Source of the DNA: WHSW01 sp963821345
GTDB lineage: Bacteria > Actinomycetota > Thermoleophilia > Solirubrobacterales > 70-9
DNA length: 64,000 nucleotides
Direction of reading: 5' to 3'
Assembly: GCA_963821345.1 (NCBI GenBank)
Contig: CAWGDM010000005.1
Coordinates: 4,139 to 68,138, forward strand
Below the pieces are notes generated by a model that was not told where the DNA came from, searched no databases, and saw only the letters and a program-made list of their open reading frames with translations. The position numbers were made by a program, and so were the translations under genes. Positions 35,256 to 44,192 of this stretch are shown in pieces. Position 1 is the first letter of the stretch; each line of letters starts with the position of its first letter.

Positions 35256-35998
35256 AGCTCTCGGTCGTCATCCCCGCCCACAACGAGGCGGGCTCGATCG
35301 CCGAGACGCTGCGGACGACCATCGACGGGCTCGACGCGGCCGGGATCGAGCACGAGATCCTGGTCGTCGACGACGCCAGCGTCGACGGGACCACGGCCGT
35401 GGTCGAGGCGATCGCCGCCGACCATCCCCAGGTCCGCTGCCTGCGCTCGCACCATCCGCGCGGCTTCGGCTTCGCGGTCCGCTCGGGGCTCGAGCGCTTC
35501 AGCGGCGACGCCGTGGCGCTGATGATGGCCGACGGTTCCGACGACCCGGCCGACCTGGTCCGCTACCACGAGCTGCTCGAGCAGGGCTACGACTGCGTCT
35601 TCGGCTCGCGGTTCCTGCCCGAGTCGCGCGTCTACGACTACCCGCGGGTGAAGCTGATCCTCAACCGGCTCGCGAACTGGTTCATCCGGGTGCTCTTCCG
35701 CCACCACTTCAACGACACCACCAACGCCTTCAAGGCCTATCGCCGCGAGGTGATCGACACGATCCAGCCGCTGCTCTCCAACCACTTCAACCTCACTGTC
35801 GAGATCCCGCTGAAGGCGATCGTCCGCGGCCACAGCTTCGCCGTGATCCCGATCTCGTGGCGAAACCGGACCTCGGGGACGAGCAAGCTGGCGATCCAGG
35901 AGATGGGCAGCCGCTACCTGTTCATCGTCCTCTACGTCTTCCTCGAGCACCACCTGAGCCGCGGCGACTACCGCCGGGACGAGCTCACCGGCGACTGA
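35252..35998 (+). CDS. family 2 glycosyltransferase (dolichol-phosphate-mannose-synthase-like)
   Basis: 248 aa, GT-A fold. SVVIPAHNEAGSIAETL at the N-terminus, nucleotide-binding EILVVDDASVDGTTAVVEAI, MMADGSDDPADL (DxD-like metal site), VFGSRFLPESRVYDYPRVK, and the C-terminal SWRNRTSGTSKLAIQEMGSRYL typical of dolichol/polyprenyl-phosphate sugar synthases without membrane helices. It would load a sugar on polyprenyl phosphate for the GT-C-like membrane protein downstream. GTG 35252 overlaps the epimerase stop. Confidence 0.88.
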   Translation: MKLSVVIPAHNEAGSIAETLRTTIDGLDAAGIEHEILVVDDASVDGTTAVVEAIAADHPQVRCLRSHHPRGFGFAVRSGLERFSGDAVALMMADGSDDPADLVRYHELLEQGYDCVFGSRFLPESRVYDYPRVKLILNRLANWFIRVLFRHHFNDTTNAFKAYRREVIDTIQPLLSNHFNLTVEIPLKAIVRGHSFAVIPISWRNRTSGTSKLAIQEMGSRYLFIVLYVFLEHHLSRGDYRRDELTGD

Positions 35999-36000
35999 CG

Positions 36001-37711
36001 TTGTCCGCGGCGACCGCAGAGCCGGCGACGACCGCCCCTGCCGAGGCGCGCGAGGGCCGCGTGGAGTGGGCGATCCTCGGCGTCGCGATCGTCTCTTACA
36101 CCGCGCTGGTCTTCTGGGTCGCCCGCGACACGCGGCTGTACATCGACGAGGTGACGCTGTTCCAGGCGGACGCCGGGTTCGACCTTCAGGACGCTGTTCA
36201 CCCCGATCAACGGCCACCTCGTCTTCCTCTTGCGACTGGTACACGCGGTCTCGTTCAAGCTCGGGGGCCCGGACATGATCCTGGTCCGGCTGGTCGAGGC
36301 GATGGGAGGTGCTGCCGTCGCCTGCCTGGTGTTCGCAATCGTCAAGAGGCGCCTGGGACCGCTGACCGCGCTCGTGCTCTCGCTGCTGGTCCTCTTCATG
36401 GGCTCGGCGTGGGAGATCACGCTCACCCAGTCGGGAATCACCTACGTCTGGTCGGTGGCTCTCGGGCTCGGCGCGCTGGTCGCGCTCGACCACGGCAGCG
36501 AGCGCGGCGACGCGATCGCCTGCGCCCTGCTCGTCCTCGCGATCGCCATGTTCACCTTCGGCCTCGCGTTCCTAATCGGCGCCGGCCTCCTGTTGATCCT
36601 GCGGCCGAACTGGACGCGCCGGATCTGGGTGCTCGCGGTCCCGGTCGGGCTCTACGCGATCTGGGCGATCTGGGTGCGCACGATCGACCTGCCGCAGAAC
36701 GTCCCGATCCAGCAGCTGCACCTGGACAAGGCACTTCACATCCCCGGATTCTGGGTCGACGAGTCCGTTTCGGTTGCCGGGGCGATGAGCGGGCTCAGTC
36801 ACGGCGACGACTCCGCCGGCATCTTCTCCGTCTTCTCGACGAGCTCGCCGATCGGCGCGCCGCTGGCCGCGCTCGCGTGGCTGGGCCTGGTGGTGGGGAT
36901 CGTCCGCGGGCGGGCGACCCCGTGGCTGTGGGCGATGCTCGCCACGATGCTGGCGATCTGGGCCGAGCTCGCGCTGGGCGAAGGCCTGGGGCGCTCGGCC
37001 GAGACCGTCCGCTACGTCTACGTCGGCGCGGTGTTCGCGGTGATCATTGCGGCGGAGCTCCTGCGCGGAGCGAGGCTGCACGGGCTCGGCCTGGCGGCCC
37101 TGATCGTGGTCGTCGGGCTGGCGCTGGCCGGCAACGCGGCGCGGGCGCGCGACGGAATCGACTTCTACCGCGACTTCACGATCAGCCTGCGGGCTGCGCA
37201 AACCGCGCTGGAGATCGGGCGCGACTCGATCCCCCCGGATTACGGTCCCTCGGAGCCGACATCGGCGGGCTTCACCTACCTCAAGCTCGCAACGTACGAG
37301 CCCGCCGTGGAGCGGGTCGGCTCGCCGGCGTTCACCGAGGCGGAGCTGCTCGACCAGCCGGAGGACGTCCGCGCCACGACGGACTCCGTCCTCGCGACCG
37401 CGTACGGCCTGACGCTGGCCCCGCCGGCCGACCGCCCGCCGCGGGCGAGCTGCGACACCGTCGCGGCGAGCGAGTCCGGTCCGGTCGAGGTCCCGCTGCC
37501 GCCGCCCGGTGCAGTGCTGACCAGCGAGGCCGCGGCGCCGGTCGAAATCCGCCGGTTCGCAGACACGACGACGATTGACCTCGGTGACCTTAAGGCCGGC
37601 GATCCCGCGCAGGTCGGCTTCCCCGCCGACCGCTCGACGCGCCCGTGGGTCCTGTCGATCGCGGCGACGAAGCCGGTTACGGTCTGCCCGCTCGTCCCTG
37701 CCGCCGGCTAG
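36001..37711 (+). CDS. polytopic membrane protein of the glycan cluster, frameshifted
   Basis: About 570 aa with many predicted helices (WAILGVAIVSYTALVFWVA, AACLVFAIVKRRLGPLTALV, IWVLAVPVGLYAIWAIWV, AVIIAAELLRG). The extracytoplasmic loop after helix 1 (LYIDEVTLFQADAGFDLQD, then LFTPINGHLVFLL) carries a conserved DE and a NGH/NEH site, shared with the gene at 39265-40990. The same shared C-terminal soluble domain ends in TRPWVLSIAATKPVTVCPL. An extra G near 36192 (GACGCTGTTC) splits the frame. TTG start, 2 bp after the GT2 stop. Probably a GT-C glycosyltransferase. Confidence 0.65.
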
Positions 37712-38444
37712 CGGGCGTCGCCAAGGCGAGGATCGAGACGCCGAACGGGAGGTTGGCGCGGCGAAGGATTGCCGCCTCGCTCGAGAACACCCGGGCCAGG
37801 GCCGAGTTGAGCGGGCCGGGCTTGTTGAGCTCGAAGTCCGAGCGCGCCTCGTCGCGCTCCGGGACCACGCGGCGGGCAAGACGGATCGCCGCGGCCCCCG
37901 GGAACAGCAGGGTGTTGAAGTACGTGGCGCGGCGGACCGTAAGCCCGGCCCCCGCTAGCGCCGCGCACAGGCGCGGGCGCGTGTAGCGCCGCAGGTGGTG
38001 GGAGATCCGGTCCTGCTCGCCCCACATCCAGGTGTACGCCGGGACGGTCACCAGCAGCGTCCCGTCTGCTCGCAGCACACGCGCCGCCTCGGCAAGCAGG
38101 GCGCGGTCGTCCTCGACGTGCTCGATCACGTCCAGCAGCGTCACCAGGCCGAAGTCGCCGTCGGCGAACGGCAGCGGTGCGCCGGCGGGGACCACCTGGA
38201 CATCGGCGAATCCACGCCGGTGGCAGTACCCGACCGCGGCCCGCTCGGCGTCTACGCCGTGCACCTCGCCGAAGCGCGCCAGGGTCTCCAGCATCGGCCC
38301 GGTTCCACAGCCGCAGTCGAGGACCGTGCCGAGGTCGGTTCCGACCTGATCGCGGAGCACCGACTCGATGATCCGCCGGCGGCCGGCGAACCACCAGTGG
38401 TGGTCCTGGATCGACGCGTACTCGTCGTAGTAGCGCTCCTCCAC
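37677..38444 (-). CDS. class I SAM-dependent methyltransferase
   Basis: 255 aa from GTG 38444. N-terminal YYDEYASIQDHHWWFAGRRRIIESVL is the typical start of glycan-cluster methyltransferases. SAM-binding motif I LDCGCGTGPMLETLARFGEVHGVD, then PLPFADGDFGLVTLLDVIEHVEDD and VLRADGTLLVTVPAYTWMWG. The C-terminus is basic. Its stop lies inside the convergent membrane gene (35-bp overlap). GT2 gene upstream by 9 bp. Confidence 0.88.
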   Translation of the reverse strand: MEERYYDEYASIQDHHWWFAGRRRIIESVLRDQVGTDLGTVLDCGCGTGPMLETLARFGEVHGVDAERAAVGYCHRRGFADVQVVPAGAPLPFADGDFGLVTLLDVIEHVEDDRALLAEAARVLRADGTLLVTVPAYTWMWGEQDRISHHLRRYTRPRLCAALAGAGLTVRRATYFNTLLFPGAAAIRLARRVVPERDEARSDFELNKPGPLNSALARVFSSEAAILRRANLPFGVSILALATPASRRQGRAGRP

Positions 38445-38453
38445 CGGCGGCCG

Positions 38454-39254
38454 CTACGACTCCTGCTCGGCGGCGGCGACGTCCACCTCGTGCCCGAAGT
38501 ACTCGGCGTCTGCCGCCGCGTGAACCCGCTCCAAATGCTTGCGCCCGGGGTAGTAGATGCGCTTCCACATCTGCGCGATCCGGCGCAGGGTCTCCGGGAT
38601 GTCGGAGGCGCGAACCGTCGTCTCGCCAGCGACCCGGGGGTAGTGGCGCACGCCCTTCTCAAGGATGCGGAAGTTCCACCTGCGCGCCCTCGCGACGAGC
38701 TCCGCGTCGACGAAGAAGTCGTCGGACTCGATCGTGATCTTCTCCAGCACCTCGCGGTGAAAGAGCTTGAACGCGCAGTCAACGTCGCGCACCTTCACCC
38801 GGAACAGCACCCGGCAGATCCGGTTGTAGATCCAGGAGAGCATTGACCGCATCACCGAGTCGTAGCGATACACGCGAAAGCCGACCAGCAGGTCGTACTC
38901 GCGGGTCAGCGGCAGGAAGTGCTCCAGGTCGGCCACGTCGAACTGGTTGTCCGCGTCCGTGTAGAAGACCAGCGGCGCCCGGGCATGGTGAAAGCCGCTG
39001 CGGATCGCCGCGCCGTAGCCGCGGTTGCGATCGTGGGCGATCAGGCGCACCTCGGGATGCTCCCGCGCGAGCTCGGCCGCGGCGTCGCCGGTGCCGTCCT
39101 GGCTGCCATCGTCCACGACCACCACCTCAAACGACGAGACCAGTCGCGGCAGGACCTCGAAGCTGCGGTTGACGACGAGGGGAAGGCTCTCGCGCTCGTT
39201 GTACGCGGGCAGGACGATCGAGATCTCCGGCGCGGCCGGATCGGCGGTGTTCAT
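38454..39254 (-). CDS. family 2 glycosyltransferase
   Basis: 266 aa, GT-A. ISIVLPAYNERESLPLVVNR, VVVVDDGSQDGTGDAA, VRLIAHDRNRGYGAAIRSGFHHA, VFYTDADNQFDVADL (metal site), GFRVYRYDSVMRSMLSWIYN and KVRDVDCAFKLFHREVLEKI, which belong to the polyprenyl-phosphate glycosyltransferase group. Downstream SDIPETLRRIAQMWKRIYYPGRKHLERV. ATG 39254. Follows the broken membrane gene and precedes the methyltransferase: a membrane-protein/GT2/methyltransferase module. Confidence 0.88.
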   Translation of the reverse strand: MNTADPAAPEISIVLPAYNERESLPLVVNRSFEVLPRLVSSFEVVVVDDGSQDGTGDAAAELAREHPEVRLIAHDRNRGYGAAIRSGFHHARAPLVFYTDADNQFDVADLEHFLPLTREYDLLVGFRVYRYDSVMRSMLSWIYNRICRVLFRVKVRDVDCAFKLFHREVLEKITIESDDFFVDAELVARARRWNFRILEKGVRHYPRVAGETTVRASDIPETLRRIAQMWKRIYYPGRKHLERVHAAADAEYFGHEVDVAAAEQES

Positions 39255-39264
39255 CCGGCGCCCA

Positions 39265-40990
39265 TCACAACTCGCAAACCGTGACCTCTCCCGAGCCGGT
39301 GAGCTGGAAGCGCCACGGTGCCGCGACGCCGTCGTCGGGCGGCTGTAGCGAGGACGTCCCGGCCGGGAGCTGGCCGAGGTCGACCGGATATCCGTCGGCG
39401 AGCCGCCCGAGCGCGAGGTCAACACTCGCGCCGGGGGCGAGCTCGAACGTCGCGCCGCCCGGCGGCAGCTCACCCGTCGCCGCCTGCTCGGATCCAAGCG
39501 AAGCCGTGCGACAGCTGCTGCCCGGCTCTGGCGCCCGGCTGCGGCTGGACCTCGGTGGCGCGCAACACGGTGCGGTCGAACGACATCCCGGGCACGGCCC
39601 GGGGTGGCGGGCAATCTCGCCGAGGGTGTAGGCCGGCGAGCCGAACGCGCTCACGGCCGACAGGTAGGGACCGTCGTCGATCACCTCCGCGAGCGGGACG
39701 CCGGTGTCGCCGCTGTTGACCTGGAAGCTCGGGCGCGAACGCGATCGCCCTCGAGTTCGAGCGCCGCCAGAGCGCCCCGCTCGGACTGCGAGTAGTCGCG
39801 GAAGTCCACCCAGACGGAGTGCAGCTTGCCGAGGTTGGCGCCGGCCGCGATCACGGCGACGGCGAACAGGATCCACAGCGCGATGGTCGAGAGCCGCGAG
39901 CCGGCCCGCCAGCACGGCGGCGATCAGACAGCAAAAAGATCGCGCCGACCAGCTGGTAGCGCGAGGCGGTGACCAGTCGCAGGCCGGTGGAGGAGTTGAT
40001 CGCCGCCAGGACCCAGAACGCCAGCGCCAGAACCGCGAGCGCGAGCAGGAGCCGGCCTCGCTCGGAGCCGACGATCTGATCGCGCATCGTCCACAGCCGC
40101 CAGATCCCGATCGCGGCCACCGCCACCAGCAACGGCCGCCCCCAGTCGAGTGCGCTGAGGTCCACGTCGGCGCGCTCGGCGCCAGGCCGAGCAGGGACCG
40201 AGTCGACGAAGCGAATCCGTCGAGGATGTAGCGTCGGGGCTCGCCGCGACGCTGGCTCAAGCGTGATGTGGCAGTCGGCGTCGTGGCCCCAGCCCAGCCA
40301 CCAGGCCGCGTAGATGGCGAGCGGCACGGCGGGAACCCACAGCCGCCGCAGGCCGCCGGGCGTCGACCGCGAGCCAGACGGCGACGCCGATCGCGAACGT
40401 GAGCCCGAGGCTGACCGAGAGGATCGAGAGCGCGAGCAGCAGGCAGGCCACGGGCGTCACGATGGGCGCCGCGCGCCGATCAGCACGAGGATCGCGGCGA
40501 GACCGAACGAGAGCGAGAGCGAGAACGAGAGCTGGAAGGCGAGCAGCAGGGTCTCGTCGGCGCTCGCCGAACACGAGCAGCGGCAGGCACGCAGGCGAGC
40601 GCCACCCACTCGCCGACGAGCCGCCGCAGGAGGACGAAGATCAGCGAGATCGAGGCGATGAAGTCGGCGATCGCCGTCGAGCTGGAACGGGCGCGCCGAG
40701 TCCATCCCGAAGACCTCTTGCAGGAACTTGAAGATCGCCACCGGGATGACGACGATGTGCTCGTTATGGGGCTCGAGGAACACGTCGGCGCTGAATCCCC
40801 GCCGGTGCAGCAGGAAGCTCCACTCGTCGAAGAGGAAGGTCTCTCTCGAGGTCAGGTAGCCGAGCAGGGCAACCGACAACACGGCTGCTGCAACGAAGAG
40901 GAGCGTCGCCGGAGACGCCTGGCGAACGCGCTCTAAGAGGCCGCCGCGGGCGGACCGCCCCCCGCCCGTACCTGCGGCTGCTTCGGACAC
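39265..40990 (-). pseudogene. polytopic membrane protein with many frame breaks (paralogue of 36001-37711)
   Basis: Fragments in several frames make one protein of about 570 aa from GTG 40990. First helix TLLFVAAAVLSVALLGYL, loop FLFDEWSFLLHRRGFSADVFLEPHNEHIVVIP, then helix pieces LLLALAVLALAFWVLAAI and others, and a C-terminal soluble domain with VDLGQLPAGTSSLQ and WRFQLTGSGEVTVCEL. The DE loop, the NEH site and the ending 'VTVC' are shared with the membrane protein at 36001. At least five frame breaks in 1.7 kb make the gene non-functional as read. Given the insertion bias elsewhere, it may be intact in the organism. Confidence 0.6.
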
Positions 40991-40996
40991 CGGCGC

Positions 40997-41002
40997 ACTC
41001 TA
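40997..41002 (-). promoter_or_regulatory. -10 box TAGAGT of the 40990 gene
   Basis: TAGAGT on the minus strand, 6 nt before the GTG at 40990; likely leaderless. Confidence 0.4.
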
Positions 41003-41035
41003 ACCCGAGGGACTGCTCTAGCCTGCCGAGCCGTC

Positions 41036-42110
41036 ATGGGAGTCGCGATCGTCACCGGCTCGGGAGGGCTGATCGGCTCAGAGTCCGTGCGCCATCTGGC
41101 GGCGCGGGGGCTTGACGTGGTCGGGATCGAGAACGACATGCGCAGCCGCTTCTTCGGCCCCGAGGCGTCGACCGCGGCGGTCACCGAGGCGCTCGAGCGC
41201 GAGGTGGACGCGTTCACGCTCGACCGAGCTCGACATCCGCGACGCGGAGGGCGTCGAGCGGCTGTTCGCCGCGCACGACGGCGCGATCGAGGTCGTCGTC
41301 CACGCGGCCGCCCAGCCCTCGCACGACTGGGCGGCGCGCGAGCCGCAGACCGACTTCAGCGTCAACGCCAACGGGACCCTGAACCTGCTCGAGGCCGCCC
41401 GCGCCCACTGCCCCGAGGCGCCGTTCATCTTCTGCTCGACCAACAAGGTCTACGGCGACACCCCGAACCGGCTGCCGCTCGAGGACCTGCCGATGCGACT
41501 CGAGCTGCCCGCCGACCACCGCTACTTCAGGGGCATCGACACGACGATGTCGATCGACCTCTCGACCCACTCGATCTTCGGAGCCTCGAAGGCGGCCGCG
41601 GATTTGCTCGTCCAGGAATACGGGCGCTACTTCGAGATGCCCACGGTCTGCTTTCGGGGTGGCTGTCTGACCGGCCCCCAGCACGCCGGGGCGCAGCTGC
41701 ACGGCTTCCTCGCCTACCTGATGAAGTGCGTGGTCACCGGCACCGCGTACACGGTGTTCGGCTATGACGGCAAGCAGGTGCGCGACAACATCCACTCCGC
41801 CGACCTGGTCGCCGCGTTCGAGGAGTTCCGCGCCGCCCCCCGGGCCGCCGCGGTCTACAACATCGGCGGCGGGCGCTACTCGAACTGCTCGATGCTCGAG
41901 GCGATCGAGGCCTGCGAGCGGATCGCCGGCCGCGAGCTCGACTGGGAGATGGGGCCCGAGCCGCGGATCGGCGACCACCGCTGGTGGATCTCGGACCTGG
42001 GGCCGTTCGAGGCCGACTACCCGAGCTGGTCGCCACGCTTCGGGATCGAGGAGATCCTGACCGAGATGTACGAGCTGAACGCCGAGCGCTGGCTCGGCGA
42101 GCGCGTCTGA
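41036..42110 (+). CDS. CDP-paratose/tyvelose 2-epimerase-like SDR, frameshifted
   Basis: Extended SDR that inverts C2 of a CDP-3,6-dideoxyhexose or a related sugar. NAD-binding AIVTGSGGLIGSESVRHLAARG. An extra C near 41223 (CTCGACCGAGCTC) breaks the frame; repair gives ELDIRDAEGVERLF. Family-specific HAAAQPSHDWAAREP, STNKVYGDTPN, THSIFGASKAAADLLVQEY (YxxxK replaced by F-G-A-S-K), CFRGGCLTGPQHAGAQLHG and GKQVRDNIHSADLV all match RfbE-type CDP-tyvelose 2-epimerases. ATG 41036 has a TAGCCT box 11 nt upstream. Fits the rfbF gene at 2.6 kb. Confidence 0.85.
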
Positions 42111-42138
42111 GGCGACCGCGGTCGCGGCCGGGCCGGCG

Positions 42139-43963
42139 ATGGTCTCGCAACTCGCGTTCGTCGCCCCGCCGAGCCTTCAGCCGCGGCTGATCGACCTCGC
42201 CGAGGCGCTGGCGGCCGAGGTGCGCGACCTCGGCCTCGACGCCACGGTCGAGCGCGAGGCGATCCCGCCGCGGCAACCCGGGCGGGTGGCCGTGCTCCTC
42301 GACCCGCCGCGGCTCGCGATCGGGCGCCGAGGGCGCCCGCCCGGACGCCGACAGCTCGCCGGCGGGCTCGCGGTCTGGGCCGGGCTCGCTCCCGGGGTCG
42401 CGGCGCCCGACGGCCCGGCGTTCGACCTCGACCTCGAGTCCGCGCGCGCGCGGAGCGGCGCGCGGGACGCCAACCCGCTCCCGATCGGCTGGGTCGAAGG
42501 CTGGGCGGCGCCGCTCGACGGCGACCGCGAGATCGACCTGGCGATCATCGGCGCCGGCGACGAGCGCAGCGGCCGGCTGCTGGCAGCGGCCGCCGATCAG
42601 CTCTCGCGCTGGCGCGTGCAGATCGCCGCCACGGCCGACCCGCTCGCCCCGGACGGCGGCCCGGGCGGATATGAGACCGCGGCAGAGCGCCGGGGCGTCC
42701 TTGCCCGCTCGAGGGTGGTGATCGACCTCGAGCGCGAGGGCCCGCCCTACCTGGACGCGCTGCGCGCCTCGGAGGCGATCTGCGCCGGCGCCGCCCTGGT
42801 GCGCGAGTCGCGCCGGCCGCTGGCGGCGTTCGAGCCCGGCGCCCACTACGCGGACGGCGCCGGCGGCCCGGTCGCCGCCGCGATCGCCCTGCTGGCCGAC
42901 CCCGGTCACCTGGAGGAGTTGACGGCGGGCGCGGCGGCGGCGGCCCGCGAGGCCCCGCTGCGAGCCGCGGCTGAGGCGCTGGCCGAGGCGGCGGCTCGCC
43001 TCCCCTCGGCCGGCCCGCGGCGGGCCGTGGTGCTCGCCGGCGCACCCGACACGCGACTGACCGCGCCGCCCCCGGTCTCGACCGACCCCGACGCCGCATC
43101 CGCACGCCGGCGGCTGAAACGGGCGCGCCTGGGCGAGATCGACCTGGCCCGCGAGCTCGAGCGGCTGGCGGTCCGGCTCGACGGCGGCGACGGCGAGCCA
43201 CGGGTGGAGTTGGCCAGCACGGCGGCCGACCGGGCGGCGCCCCGGGTCTCGGTCCTGGTCACCGTGTTCGACTACGAGGCCGAGATCGGCGGCGCGCTCG
43301 ACTCGGTCGCCGGCTCGCGCTTCGACGACCTCGAGCTGGTGATCGTCGACGACGCGTCGCGTGACGGTTCGCGGGAGCGGGCGGCGGACTGGGTCCGCTC
43401 GCATCCGCAGGTCGCCGCCAAGCTCGTCTCCCACGCCGCCAACCGCGGCCTGCCGAGCGCCCGCAACACCGCCCTCGCCCACGCCCGCGGCGAGCTCGCC
43501 TTCATCCTCGACGCCGACAACCGCGTCCTCCCCCACGGGCTCGGGCGCCTGGTCGAGGCGCTCGACGCCGACCCGGGCGCATCGTTCGCCTACGGGCTCG
43601 CCAAGCGCGTCGACGAACGCGGCACGTCCGCTGGGGCTGATGAACGCCGGCGGCTGGAACCCGGAGCGGCTGCGCTACGTGAACTACATCGACGCGATGG
43701 CGATGATCCGGACCGAGCCGCTGCGCGAGCTCGGCGGCTACACCACCGAGCTCGACCTCTACGGCTGGGAGGACTACGACCTCTGGTGCCGGATGGCCGA
43801 GGGCGGGTTGCACGCCGCTCACGTGCCCGAGATCCTGGCCGTCTATCGCGAGTCCTACGCCGGGATGGCGTGGTCGATATCCAACATCTCGACCACCGAC
43901 GCCTACCGGCAACTGATCGACCGGGCGCCGAGGTTGATGGCCGGGGTCGTGCCCCCGGCCTAG
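42139..43963 (+). CDS. two-domain glycosyltransferase: CgeB-like N-terminus + GT2, frameshifted
   Basis: About 607 aa. Residues 1-290 have a Rossmann-like GT-B/CgeB layout with much Ala/Arg drift (ARSRVVIDLEREGPPYLDALRASEAICAGAALV, FEPGAHYADG). Residues about 370-600 are a GT2 domain: RVSVLVTVFDYEAEIGGAL, LVIVDDASRDGSRERA, NRGLPSARNTALAHARGELAFILDADNRV, then an extra G near 43631 (ACGTCCGCTGGGG), LNAGGWNPERLRYVNYIDAMAMIR and YGWEDYDLWCRMAEGGLH. Same architecture as 56772-58652, but the N-terminal half lacks that copy's clear donor-site residues. Confidence 0.78.
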
Positions 43964-43966
43964 ACT
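43961..43966 (+). promoter_or_regulatory. -10 box TAGACT (overlaps upstream stop codon)
   Basis: TAGACT begins at the TAG stop of the two-domain glycosyltransferase and ends 7 nt before the ATG at 43974. Confidence 0.4.
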
Positions 43967-43973
43967 CGCGCCG

Positions 43974-44192
43974 ATGAGCCCAGAGACGACGCCGGATCGC
44001 GACCCGGCCGAGCTCGAGCAGCTGCTGGCCGACACTCGCGCCGAGCTCGAGGCTGCGCGGGCGCGGATCGACGAGCTGGCGGCCGAGCAGGCGAGCGCCC
44101 TCGAGGCCCTGCGGACCGCCGAGCGCCGTCGCGGATCGCTCGGCTACCGGCTGGCGGGCGAGCTGCGGGCACGGCTGCGGGGGTCGCGGTGA
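43974..44192 (+). CDS. small coiled-coil protein
   Basis: 72 aa. Heptad-rich (AELEQLLADTRAELEAARARIDELAAEQ) followed by a basic tail GSLGYRLAGELRARLRGSR, comparable with the coiled-coil/'SWRLT.PLR' tails of other cluster proteins. A leaderless-type box precedes it, and the GT4 gene starts at a GTG overlapping its TGA (GTGA). Probably a docking partner rather than an enzyme. Confidence 0.6.
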   Translation: MSPETTPDRDPAELEQLLADTRAELEAARARIDELAAEQASALEALRTAERRRGSLGYRLAGELRARLRGSR

